From positions 60,277-124,276 of the forward strand of contig CAZKLD010000005.1 in assembly GCA_964553745.1 (NCBI GenBank): a DNA stretch of 64,000 nucleotides, read 5' to 3'. The position numbers were made by a program, and so were the translations under genes. Shown here piece by piece: positions 53,280 through 63,599 of this stretch. This stretch comes from STC-113 sp964553745. Lineage in GTDB: Bacteria; Patescibacteriota; Gracilibacteria; BD1-5; UBA2023. The notes under the pieces were generated by a model, which saw nothing but the letters and a program-made list of their open reading frames with translations, had not been told where the DNA came from and did not search any database. The first letter of the stretch is position 1. Every line of letters starts with the position of its first letter.

Positions 53280-53768
53280 TTAAAGGAATCCTCTTATGCC
53301 CAGGTAAAGCCGATTGACATTCTCATAACTGAACGCTGCTCTGGAATCGATATAACCCATTTCCGTAAGGAATTCTCTGGCTGCCTTCACTTGCTCGCCG
53401 TGCCGTGTCCTGATTGCTACGGTCAGCTCTCCGGTATCCTTGGCTATCAGAAATATCAAGCAGGCCACTCCTGATTGCCAATTCTCATTTTTGATTGTGC
53501 ATCTCAGATGTTTACGGCCTTCGAAAACGATATTCTCTTCAATAAACATGTTGTCATGAAAACAATTGCAGAGAGGTGCGATACTCAGCAGCGAATCGAT
53601 TCTTTTCTTGTTTTCCCTTGCTGTAGCGATGACTTGAATGGCCTTAGATTTACCCTTGCTGATAATCCAGGGTATCTTGTGTTGGAGAATATCCTTGCCG
53701 GTATTCTGGATGATTTCAAATGAGCTGCTGGTGCAGAGCGATCTGAGCATTCCGAAAGTTCTTCGCAT
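53280..53768 (-). CDS. hypothetical protein, first gene of the E2 operon
   Basis: A 162-aa standard-code protein with several Cys and His (CNCFHDNMF) and a C-terminal AAREFLTEMGYID stretch. No signal peptide; one moderately hydrophobic strand (VACLIFLIA). Ribosome site AAGGAG before ATG 53768; stop UAA 11 bases before the lipoprotein gene. No family recognised. It could be the modifier, the target or a regulator of the system. Confidence 0.6.
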   Translation of the reverse strand: MRRTFGMLRSLCTSSSFEIIQNTGKDILQHKIPWIISKGKSKAIQVIATARENKKRIDSLLSIAPLCNCFHDNMFIEENIVFEGRKHLRCTIKNENWQSGVACLIFLIAKDTGELTVAIRTRHGEQVKAAREFLTEMGYIDSRAAFSYENVNRLYLGIRGFL

Positions 53769-53830
53769 ATCAATTCTCCTTATGTTAATGAGCTTTTATT
53801 TTTGCATGATGGATGATAGAAATTTACCCG

Positions 53831-53860
53831 AAGAAAAATATTGAAAAATAAAAGAAAAAT
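53831..53860 (-). promoter_or_regulatory. AATATT promoter-like element, copy 4
   Basis: Minus strand ATTTTTCTTTTATTTTTCAATATTTTTCTT, about 65 bases before the first gene of the E2 operon. Confidence 0.55.
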
Positions 53861-53940
53861 AATTTCTAGATTTTTTGGGAAATGGAAAATGTTGAATGAG
53901 AAATAGAGGTTTTCATTTAAAGGAATCCTTAGGTGAATTT

Positions 53941-53970
53941 AAAAAGGCTGCCGTGACGGCAGCCTTTTTT
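53941..53970. terminator. GC-rich bidirectional hairpin
   Basis: AAAAAGGCTGCCG / CGGCAGCCTTTTTT with loop TGA. It lies downstream of the histidine kinase gene and marks the right edge of the E2 cassette. Confidence 0.8.
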
Positions 53971-54049
53971 CAGCTTCTTATGTCTTTTATTATGCGAACA
54001 TAGGTCAAGACGTTAAGTTATAAGCAATGATAGTTAACCATAATTTTGC

Positions 54050-55333
54050 CTATAAATCAAGTTTATTTTCTGATGATTCGAGAAGATTTTTGGGTAGGAT
54101 TACAGATATGACGGTTCATGTTTTCTCATCGGTTCCTTTGATTGCAATGCTTCCAAGATGGGCTTTTGCGATAAGGTTGGCAAAATAGGCTCAGATTCAA
54201 TTTCCATTCTCTTTACTGCTTTTCAGATATTTTTCCTTGAATAATTTCGGCTGGAGCTCATCCGATATACGGCCGGGATTTAAGAATAATATTTCATATG
54301 AGTTTCAGATATCACAGATCTCTATTCGAGCGGAATCTCATCAATTCTTAAAAGTCTCCTCAATTGCATTCCTCAGAAGATTGTTGAACATATGCTCTAG
54401 CCAGTTCCTATCTCAGAGTACGATGCTTTTATTTCTTGTCTTTTTCGGCAAAATGATTTTCACTCATTTCTCTTTCTCGGATATATTGAAGTATGATGAT
54501 TCTTTTTCAAGAAATTCCCTTAAATCAATGGTTTCAAGATTCATATTATAGATTCATTGTTCCATCTTCATGATATCAAGATAATTATTCACCAAACGCT
54601 CAAGCCTCTGAAGCGATGTTATGATATGATACATGTAAATTGCATTATCTCATTTTAATTTGATTTTTCTGTTGAGCAAATTTGCGAATCAGATTGCTCC
54701 TGTCAGAGGGCTTCTGATATCATGCGTTAAAACATGTGCAGTATACTCTTTCAGTTTTTCCAGTTCTTTTATGTTTGTAACGTCCATTATGCTGAACGCC
54801 TCGCGATCAGCTTCTGTGAAGCGTTTAGATGAAATCAGAATCCATCTCTTATTTCATTTTGCAGTTACCAAGGGTAGCTCAAATGAAGAAACTGCTCCAT
54901 TGTCAGTGAATTGCTGTTTTCATTTTTGATATTGTTCAAAATCAGCTACGAATCTGGCAATGAAATCATCGATTCTATGTCATGCGGCATCTTCGGGTCA
55001 TATTTCAAATATCTCACAGAAACATGGATTAACAAGGACTATTTTCCTCTCTGAAAGGCTCGATAGTCAGACTCAGATATTCAATCATAGGAATAACTTC
55101 TCGAATTCCTTTTCCGATTCTTGAGCATTTTCTTCTATGTACAATAGAGTCTGGTCTATGGTTGATGCGACAAGTCCGCTTATCATACCCTTTAGTTTTT
55201 GGGTTTTACCCCTTCATTTAAGCCTAATGATATCTGCGACAGTTTCTCATATCATAGTTGCCAATCATTCTGATGATTGGATCTCTAACCGAATTTCATG
55301 TTTTTCCCCTTGAGGCTTTGCGCGCATGAACAT
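54050..55333 (-). CDS. PAS-domain histidine kinase
   Basis: A 427-aa protein, UGA=Gly. The N-terminal 100 residues are of unclear fold, followed by a PAS domain (NICVGLSSLSERKIVLVNPC). The HisKA H-box is AHVLTHDIRSPLTGAIGF with phospho-His. The HATPase domain has N-box NWLEHMFNNLLRNAIEE, and G-boxes in SKENGNGIGAYFANLIAKAH and EKTGTVISVILP. No membrane segment is evident, so it is probably cytoplasmic. No response regulator is adjacent. Confidence 0.82.
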
Positions 55334-55465
55334 AGTTATGGAATTAAATCATTATATCAAATCATTTTTTTTGTAAAATGAATAATTAATTTAATAGCAA
55401 GCCTATATTTGACAAATTTATGATATGAATTATAGTGGAAATATTTAAAGAATTCAGCATAATTC

Positions 55466-56464
55466 ATGAATACAGTCGATACTGGATCTCCAGAAAAAGA
55501 TCTGGCTAAAATTCAAATAGAGGCAGACAGACTTTCAAGAGGTTCTCAAAAGATAAAGGATGAAGTGAAATGCATTCTTGCATCGAATATAGGAAAATTG
55601 AATAAGCTAGTCTGATGCGGTGTTTTTTTCAGAAGGCTCGATTATTTCAGAAAGTGAATCGAAGGTTTGTGAGGCGAGTTTGATGCAGAACAATTCGCAA
55701 AAAAATATCCAGAAAGGATCTATGATTTTTTTGATTTTCTTGCCAAAGGCAAAAGAAAAGTTCTCAATTGAACCGAGAGCTGATTTTCATGGTTTATCGA
55801 AATCGAATGAATGCATCTCATATATAAAGTATTCTGAGAGCATATTGACCTCGATAAAAGAGTTAGGGCGATCTATTATGCCCTGTTGACAACAGGCGGT
55901 TCTTATATCTTTGCACGAAAAATGCAAGCCATGTTCACTACAATGGATTTGACGCAAGAAACAAAAAAATGATTTGATAATTTTATTTCAAAAGTCTCTT
56001 TCAATTATCTTGATATCTCTATGATTATCTACAGAGATTTTTCCTGAACGATAGATTTGTCTCAAGAGATAATCAAAAATGAAGCTAAGATAATATCATT
56101 TTTCAAAAGAGCATGAAAAGCTCATGATATCGAGAGACTTGCCAAAATGATGGAATGTTATTGAGGGTATATCGATTTCAAGCCTCTGGCAAAAGAGATT
56201 TTCTCCGAAATGCTTAAATCATCTTACAATAAATCATTCGATTTTTGGAGATACGTCAAGGATTCGGATATTTCCGATGCCGTGAGAAATTGATTCGCGC
56301 ATAGATTCGCGAATAAGGAATTCAAGATGGCCAAGCAGATAATCAAAGATTTCTGAGAATGAATCGATTTCACAGAAGATTTGCTGGCTTGAATATCTTA
56401 TCTCGAATCCAAATGAACATATATGGATAAAGAGGAGACATTAAAGGATTTTCTTCACAAATAG
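55466..56464 (+). CDS. hypothetical soluble protein
   Basis: A 332-aa protein, UGA=Gly at many positions, largely helical and charged with aromatic-rich segments (IYDFFDFLAKGKRK). No signal peptide or membrane helix and no recognised family. It is divergent from the histidine kinase gene with 132 bases between, so it may be under the same control region. Confidence 0.6.
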
Positions 56465-56539
56465 AAGTTTCATGTGCGCAAATCCCTTTTGGTGTGAGCA
56501 AAAAATCATCGGCACTCAATGCCTCATTTCCAATTTTTT

Positions 56540-56567
56540 TTGACAAATTGCAAAAAAAAGCTATAAA
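56540..56567 (+). promoter_or_regulatory. sigma70-like promoter of a standard-code cassette
   Basis: TTGACA (56540-56545), 16-base spacer, TATAAA (56562-56567), about 40 bases before the ATG. Confidence 0.75.
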
Positions 56568-56608
56568 TCAACAACTGGCTTTGTTGCCATAATAAAGGGA
56601 GGGAGTTC

Positions 56609-57277
56609 ATGAGAAGTTATGCTATGATTGTTATGCTGGGGGCGCTTTTGCTGTTTCACGTCACTGACTCGTTCAGTGCAGACACCGGAATGTTGGGGCC
56701 GCCAACCCGGTCAGAACTGGCTCAAATGTCGATGCTTTTGCCGCAGGACGATTCATCGGTTCAGAAAATCGGGCTCATCGAGTGCATGTCCGTAATCTGG
56801 CAGGAAAACGACTACATGTTCGACAGTGTCAACTTCCAGTTCAGCCGCGTAGCCAACGGCACCGATGAGAAGTTCTACACGGTCACGGGCATCAGGGATT
56901 TGCCGAACGCCACCCGCGTCAGCAACTACCGCGTTTCATTTAACCAGGGAACATGCGATGTTGAGGTCAAGCAGGTGACGTACTCGTCAAAAACCTGCAA
57001 AGAGGTAAAAGAAACAGGCGAAGAGAGATACACCATTCTCGGCTTGAAATTCGGCCCGAAATGGGACCTGGACTCAACTGAAGAGGAAAGTTGGGCAGAT
57101 CCCACCAGTGGGAGGCTCTACTGCGTCAAGGAGCGGAAGTATATCACCAATGTCAAACCGCTTGATGACAGACCGCCAAAAATAGCGTCTGGCAAGGAGG
57201 TCCTGTTCGATACCAACCCCGACAAGTACCTCACTATCGACGGCCGGCTCGAGAACAAGGTGCTCAGCTACAAGTAG
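56609..57277 (+). CDS. exported hypothetical protein of a standard-code cassette
   Basis: A 222-aa protein with a clear signal peptide (YAMIVMLGALLLFHVTDSF, then SADTG). The mature part has no recognised domain and includes paired Cys residues at CMS, GTCDVE and SKTCKE. The gene is visibly richer in GC than its neighbours, has a GGGAGGGAG ribosome site, no internal UGA, a UAG stop and a strong terminator: a complete stand-alone unit. Codon use (GGC, GGG, CTC, GAC) is unlike the native genes, which points to a donor with standard code or a misassembled insert. Confidence 0.65.
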   Translation: MRSYAMIVMLGALLLFHVTDSFSADTGMLGPPTRSELAQMSMLLPQDDSSVQKIGLIECMSVIWQENDYMFDSVNFQFSRVANGTDEKFYTVTGIRDLPNATRVSNYRVSFNQGTCDVEVKQVTYSSKTCKEVKETGEERYTILGLKFGPKWDLDSTEEESWADPTSGRLYCVKERKYITNVKPLDDRPPKIASGKEVLFDTNPDKYLTIDGRLENKVLSYK

Positions 57278-57298
57278 TTCGCTCTATCCATGAACAAG

Positions 57299-57328
57299 AA
57301 AAGCCCCAACCGTTCGGTTGGGGCTTTT
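57299..57328 (+). terminator. terminator after the 222-aa cassette gene
   Basis: AAAGCCCCAACC / GGTTGGGGCTTT perfect stem with a GTTC loop, then TTGCC. Confidence 0.9.
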
Positions 57329-57337
57329 GCCTTATGA

Positions 57338-60300
57338 TTATTTGCTTAAGCTACTCAGATAATTCTCCTTGAATTTCTTCGGTACGAAATGGAACATATC
57401 CAGATTGGTAACTGTCATCTTCGGAAGTCATGCTATTATCGCATCATTCCCGAAAAATCAATCAAGTCTATCGAATTTTTGCGAAAACAGCTTTTCTTCC
57501 ATCATCATCTGGGCTTCTGTATATCCGACATAAACCGGAATATATTCTTTCGAATCCAAAGCATAGCTTCTCTTTTTCGGATTTATAATCGGGCTCAATT
57601 GTGAGGGTATATTATTTTCATCATAAAGATAGAAAAACTTCATCTCTCAGAGGGGAGTTTGCGTTATGAGCAAATCATTTTTAAGCAGCGATTTATCAAG
57701 GATGCCTTTGCTTAGGATATGCGAATCATCCAAGAATGTATTGGTAGGAGACAGTATTCATGTCACCCGTACTTTATCTATTCAGAAGAATCCTGGAATC
57801 TCAGATCATACTCATTTTATAAGTCATTCTCTTATCATCATGCTGGCCTCTGAACTTCAAATTACAATTCAATTGTTTGAAAAATCAAGAGTTCATGACT
57901 TCATTTTGAGAGCTGTAGGGATTTTTGCAGAATCAAACACGACTTTCGGGAATCCAGCTCAATCGAATCCTATCCTTGCTTCTGAGGACGACATGAAATC
58001 ATTGATTTCGGTCATCAATCAAGGAAGTCTGGATGTATATGCTGAAGTGGTCGTGACTTGAGAGAATTGGGAGAATTCCCAGAATACTCCCAAAAAGAAT
58101 ATTGTCATCAGGACTGGTGCCACCTTCGATAGGATATTGATCCTTTTCGGATGGAAATTTTTGAGAAGAAGCGAATTGCTGACAACGGATACAGAAGACA
58201 GTGCCATCGCAAGTCCTGCGAGCTCCGGCTTCAGTACGATTCAGATTGTCGCAAGCGCTCATGCTGCAACTGGTATTCACAGCACATTGTAGAATAGCGA
58301 GAAGAATAGGTTCTGCTTGATTTTCCCGACTGTCTCACGGCTAAGTTTGATTGATGTGATTACGTCATTCAGATCATTCTTCATGATGATAATTCATCCG
58401 GATTCCATTGCTACATCAGCTCAATTTCACATTGCTATTCAGAGATCTGCTTGAACTAGTGCAGGAGAGTCATTTATTCAATCTCACACCATTGCAACCC
58501 TGTATCAATCGGTTTGCAGCTTCTTCACCTCACTCGCTTTATTTTCTGGTAATACTTCAGCTAGTACATTATCGATTCCTACCTGAGATGCGATTGCCTT
58601 AGCAGTTCGCAGATTATCTCAAGTTATCATGTATACCCTAATTCACATCTTGAGCAGCCTTGTAATTGCCTCCTTGGAAGTTTCTTTTACAGTATCGGCA
58701 ACAGCAATCAGACCGAGAGCCTTTTTCGTATCAGCAAGTATCATTACTGTCTTTCATTCAGCCTCTAGATCTTCCATGATAGCGTTCATAGCCAGCTCTA
58801 TTCAATTATCCTTAAGGAGCTTTCTGGTTCATAGGAGATATATTTTTCATGCGACTTTTCATTTCACTCATCCTCCTGGAATCGCTTCGAAATCTTCGAC
58901 TGTCAGATTGGCTATATTATTTTCTGCTCAGTGCCTTACAATGGATTCGGCCAATGGATGTTCTGATTTTTGTTCAAGCGAAGCAGATATGGATAGCACA
59001 TCTTTTTCAGATAACTTTCAGATATTTATAAGATCAGTCACTTTTGGCTTTCACTCAGTGATGGTTCAAGTCTTATCAAAAACTATCGCATTGATGTGAC
59101 ATGCGGTTTCAAGAGGCTCTCATCATTTTATAAGGATTCAATTCTGGGCTCATTTTCCTGTTCACACCATTATGGCTGTCGGAGTTGCGAGTCAGAGCGC
59201 ACAAGGGCAGGCTATCACTATTACAGCGGAGAAATACAGGAGGCTCACCGCAAAGCTCGCTCATAGGATATAGTACCAAACGAGAAATGTAAGTATTGCA
59301 ATCATTATCACGATAGGGACGAATATCGCAGAAATCTTATCGGCAAATCCTTGAATCGGGGCTTTTGATCATTGGGCCTCTTCTATGAGCTTTATTATTT
59401 GGGAAAGCGCAGTTTCATCTCATACTTTTGTAGCCCTGAAGTCAAAGCTTCAGGTCTTGTTTATGGTTCAGGCGAAAACCTTTGATGCGATGCTTTTTTC
59501 GACCGGCATCGACTCTCAAGTAAGCATCGACTCGTCGATGCTAGAATATCCTGACACGATCTCTCAGTCCACGGGTATTTTCTCACCTGGTCTTATTACT
59601 ATGATATCTCAGAACACTACATCTTCTATCTGGATTTCAATGAACTGTCATGCTCAGGCTGATCCTGAATCAACTTCAGGATGACCAGGCCGTGGGAGCT
59701 TTACCCTAGCTGTTTTCGGAGCAAGTCACATGAGTTTCTCTATGGCTTCAGAAGTCTTTCATTTCGCTTTGGCTTCCAGGTATTTTCCTAGCGATACGAA
59801 TGCAACAAGGAAAGCTGCAACCTCAAAATATATATTGGGAATTTTCATTCAGTGCAGGCCGAATATCGATCAAGTCTGATTGAGATAGATAATATAACTA
59901 TAGATACTGTAGATGTATGCCACAATAGTTCATATCGCAATGAGCGAAAACATGTTGGCAGTCTTCATTTTAAGAGCAGACCATGCTCACATGAAATAAT
60001 CTTTTCAGATTATGAATAATACAGGAGTCGTAAGAAATAAAGATATAAGAGCCGAATAAGGCATTATGCTTTTTTCAAATGGAAGATTGGGGATGAAATC
60101 ATAAACCATGAATAGAATCATCGGCAATGAAAGGGACGATCACCAAACGACTTTATTGAGCCAATATGATGATTCTTTTTTCCTCTTGTCGACTTCATTA
60201 ATTCATTTTACCTGCAATTTTGCCTTATATCAGGCATCTTCTACAGCTTTTTCCAATTCCTCTACAGTTACTTTTTCAGGATTGAATTTAATCCGTGCTT

Positions 60301-60763
60301 TCTCCGAAGCGAAATTGATATTCGCTTCAGTCACTCAAGAAGTTTTATGAAGGGATTTTTCTATAAGTAAGGCACATGAAGAACAATGCATTCATCCTAT
60401 GTCTAAGGTTGCAATCGATACCTGTCCTCAAGCTGACACCTGCCCTCATGCCAATGCTCTATCAAGAGGAGAGGGAACTACGTTTTCAAGAACATCACTT
60501 CTTTCTGCTGTATTTGAAAGAATGACATTTGCGGGCTGAAATTCATCAGAGATGAGTTCGGCTTCATATCAAGCTTCATCTCTGATTATCCTTATGATAT
60601 TATCGGATGTTATTTTTTCTTCATCATAATCTATACGGGCTTCTTTCGGATCAAGGATCAGCTCTTTTACGATAATCCCCTCTACTCATTTCAAGTTCAT
60701 ATTTATAAGTTTTATGCAAGATTCGCAGTGGATGCTTGGCAGACTGAGTATGAGATTCTTCAT
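57338..60763 (-). CDS. copA: Cu+-transporting P-type ATPase with an extra C-terminal domain
   Basis: An 1141-aa inner-membrane copper pump, UGA=Gly. Two N-terminal metal-binding domains (HCESC near residue 16, MHCSSC near 110). Membrane helices, actuator (SIDESMLTGESMPVEK), CPC ion site (VIACPCALGLATPTA), phosphorylation motif (FDKTGTITEG, one glycine UGA) and hinge (MVGDGINDSPAL) are all present. A usual CopA would end near SNSLLLKNF; here an extra membrane helix (VAPVLMTIFFLGVFW) and about 260 more residues follow. A palindromic repeat is inserted in frame at 59646-59682. It is followed upstream by a CopZ-like gene. Confidence 0.92.
59646..59682. repeat. palindromic repeat inserted in frame in copA
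   Basis: Core GATCCTGAATCAACTTCAGGATGACC, with arms GATCCTGAA / TTCAGGATGAC. It matches the intergenic unit at 63662-63689 (GTCATCCTGAATTTATTTCAGGATC). In the protein it forms a short loop (PGHPEVDSGSAGAGQ) in the actuator domain. Confidence 0.75.
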
Positions 60764-60788
60764 GATAATTAAGTTATAGATAAAATTA

Positions 60789-61004
60789 TTATTTTGCAGA
60801 AGATTCAAATCAAGACTCTTCTTTTAGGAGATGTATAAGCTCTTCCTTTGAAATCATCTCTTCATCGATATTCACTTCAAGTGTCTTATTGGTCAAATCT
60901 ATTTTTGGATCTGCAATTCAAACGACTCAGGATAATGCCATCTTTATCAATTTAGTGCAGGATTCGCAATGAATTGCAGGCATGCTCAAGATAATTTTTC
61001 ACAT
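60789..61004 (-). CDS. CopZ-like heavy-metal-binding protein
   Basis: A 71-aa ferredoxin-like metal carrier. The second codon is UGA (MGKIILSMP). It has the metal site MPAIHCESCTKLIKMAL with CxxC, nearly identical to the first metal domain of the adjacent copper ATPase. It is a probable cytosolic copper chaperone, 25 bases upstream of copA in one operon. Confidence 0.85.
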
Positions 61005-61114
61005 AGTAATAAATATTAAGATTTAAAATCATACCATAACCTCAGGTATAGGTTAATAATTTTATTAAAAAAAGCAAATAAAATGGAAAAAAATAATAAA
61101 ATTTTGATTCTTAT

Positions 61115-61420
61115 TTATCTGATTTCTTTTTTCAAGAATGCATTCGCCAATTTAAAGCTTATAATAGGAAGTATCATCATTTGCAGAAGCGGAACTATTC
61201 AGATGCCGAATAACGTAGGCATCATACTGGAATAACTCCACTTTCACAATATGAATACTCATTTGTATTCTATGAATATCGCAAGCAGCAATCAAATGAT
61301 CAAAGCAGCACTGATATTTTTACTGCTTACGGGATTCTTTATCCATAGCCAATTTTTATTTATAGCGGACATTGTTGCATATATGAGAATCGTGTACATG
61401 GAATCTCATAATATAGCCAT
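61115..61420 (-). CDS. small membrane protein
   Basis: A 101-aa protein with three hydrophobic helices and a WSYSSMMPTLFGIGIVPLL segment that faintly recalls lycopene-cyclase-like CPR membrane proteins. UGA=Gly at several positions. It is 110 bases upstream of the CopZ-like gene on the same strand. Confidence 0.6.
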
Positions 61421-61555
61421 GAGATAATGAAAATAATTTGATTCGAGGGAATTTTTGAAACAACTATAAAACGGGGATTGTAAAAATTCCCATGCAAAAT
61501 TAAGAAAAAATGAAACTAACATGATATGGAATACGATTTTTATGATTTTCATGTT

Positions 61556-61801
61556 TTATTTCATAATAACTTTTCTCATTTCTTCAAGTTCTGCCTTTGT
61601 GATTTCTCACTTGGCATATCTTTCTTTAAGTATATCAAGAGCATCTCTGGAGTCTCTTCTGGGTAAATTATTCTGATTTATAACCTGTACGAAAAAATAA
61701 ATTATCACTCACCAGAATAATAGCATTATGATTCATCATATTATTCAGAATCACCCATAGCCTCAGAATCAGTCGAATCAGTACATCATAAGATTTTTCA
61801 T
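61556..61801 (-). CDS. SHOCT-domain membrane protein
   Basis: An 81-aa protein. The N-terminus is a Gly/Phe-rich stretch (MYGFDGFGGYGGFGIIGG, mostly UGA), then one membrane helix, then a C-terminal SHOCT motif: RDALDILKERYAKGEITKAELEEMRK. Such proteins are common small membrane factors of unknown role; they often accompany copper genes. Confidence 0.82.
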
Positions 61802-61847
61802 TAAAGAATAACCATTATATTATATTCTGATATCAGATAATTGCAAT

Positions 61848-63584
61848 TTATCAGATATAAGTTCATCATTGCAGATCGAGCATTTTTGAATACACTCATT
61901 TCCCTTCAAGTAAGGAATCATGGGTTCATCTTTCTATAACGGTAGAATTTTCAAGCACTATTATATCATCAGCCTCTTTGACTGTCTGGAGCCTATGAGC
62001 GATTATTATGACGGTCCTTTTCTCAAATAACTTCCTGAAGGCTGCAGTTATTTTCTCTTCTGAGAAGCTATCAAGTGCGCTTGTCGGCTCATCGAGAATT
62101 ATTATTTCCGGATTCTTGAGAAACAGCTTTGCAATCGCAATTCTCTGCTTCTGTCATCAGCTCAGACGTATTCATCGCTCTCCGATTTCAGTATTCAGTC
62201 AATGCTCGAAATTCTCTACAAAATCGCATTCTGCCAATCTCAACACCTCTTTAATCTCTTCTTCGGATACTTCTCTATTGAGTCAATAAGTGAGATTATC
62301 GATGATGCTAGCGTCAAGCACTCATGGCTCCTGAGTCAGATAGCCGATATGAGAGTAGTAGCTCTTCAGATTTATTTCCTCAAGGTCCTGTCCGTCGACT
62401 TCGACCGATCAGGAATCGGGATAAAGATATCAGGATATAAGTTTTGCAAGTGTCGTCTTTCCGGATCATGAGACTCAGACTAAGGCAACCTTGACTCATC
62501 CGCAAATCTTGAGGTTGAAATTCTCGAATATCTTCTCGTTTCAATATGAGAATGTCATGTCTCTGAGCTCTATATCTCAATTTTTGCACATGAAATCCGG
62601 TCATTTCTCATATCATTTGATTTCCGGAATCTCTTCGAGAACATCGAAAAGCTTTTCTATGTCTATGAAATTCTTAGTAAAATTCTTATAGAAATTCACA
62701 AGGCTGTTGATGGCACGTTCAAGCAGGATGAGTATTCAGCTTAGTGCTACAAAATCTCAAATGTTGAAAACCTTTTTTATGACTCAGATTCAGATCACGA
62801 ATATCACCAAAATCCTGAAGAAATCTATGAACATTCTTGGGATTATGAACATAAACCAGAGTCAATCGTAGACTTTCAGATCCATCTGTTTTTCCTCTTC
62901 TGTAAATTTCTGAAGGGCGGATATTTCATGAGCCGATTTTCAATTCTGGAGAATTTCAAATTTCGACATTATTATTTTCACAAGCTGATGAATCTGTCTG
63001 CTTTTTGCTTCTCTTCTGAGTTTTCTCCATTTTATGGCTCATATGTTTCAGGCGTACACTATCACCAAGAGGATTAAAAATAGCCCAAGGAAATATACGA
63101 AATAATCTGGTGAGATTATGTATATGAAATAGAATCAGATAATGACTTTTATAAATGCTTCAGCTCAATCCCGGAACATATATTGGAACATATCCGACCA
63201 GGTTATTATTCAGTTCTGCAGGATTGATATGAATTTTCCAGTTCAAGTCGTTTCGGTGATATTGTTATCCAGCCTGATGAATTTTTCTATTACTCTCTTG
63301 TAGATTATCTTTCTCGGTTCTCTATAGAAAATAGCCTCGGATCTCCTAGTTATCCAAGTGAACGCATAGAATATCAAGAGAATGACAATCAGTTTATAGC
63401 TAGTTCTGATGAGTTCGATCTGATTTCATTGTTCAACCAGATTTGTGATATCTTTGAGGATATTCACAGTATATATCTCTATGAAGGCGATAACCGATGA
63501 AATCAGGATTGATTCAGCAACCAGAGCCTTGAATTCTAATGCAGGATGAAAAAACTCCTTTATCCTTTTTCTTCAGAAAGCCAT
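61848..63584 (-). CDS. ABC exporter (fused permease-ATPase)
   Basis: A 578-aa half transporter of the MsbA/LmrA type, UGA=Gly. Six membrane helices in the first 330 residues (for example YFVYFLGLFLILLVIVYAG). The ATPase domain has Walker A GVSGSGKTTLAKLIS, signature LSGGQKQRIAIAKLF, Walker B IIILDEPTSALD and switch His in IIIAHRLQ. Substrate unknown; homodimeric exporters of this type move lipids, peptides or drugs. Confidence 0.92.
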
Positions 63585-63599
63585 GAATTGAAAATTATA

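Noticed and set aside
47894..53768. Type II CBASS or Bil operon
   Set aside because: No CD-NTase, effector, JAB peptidase or E1-E2 fusion is present.
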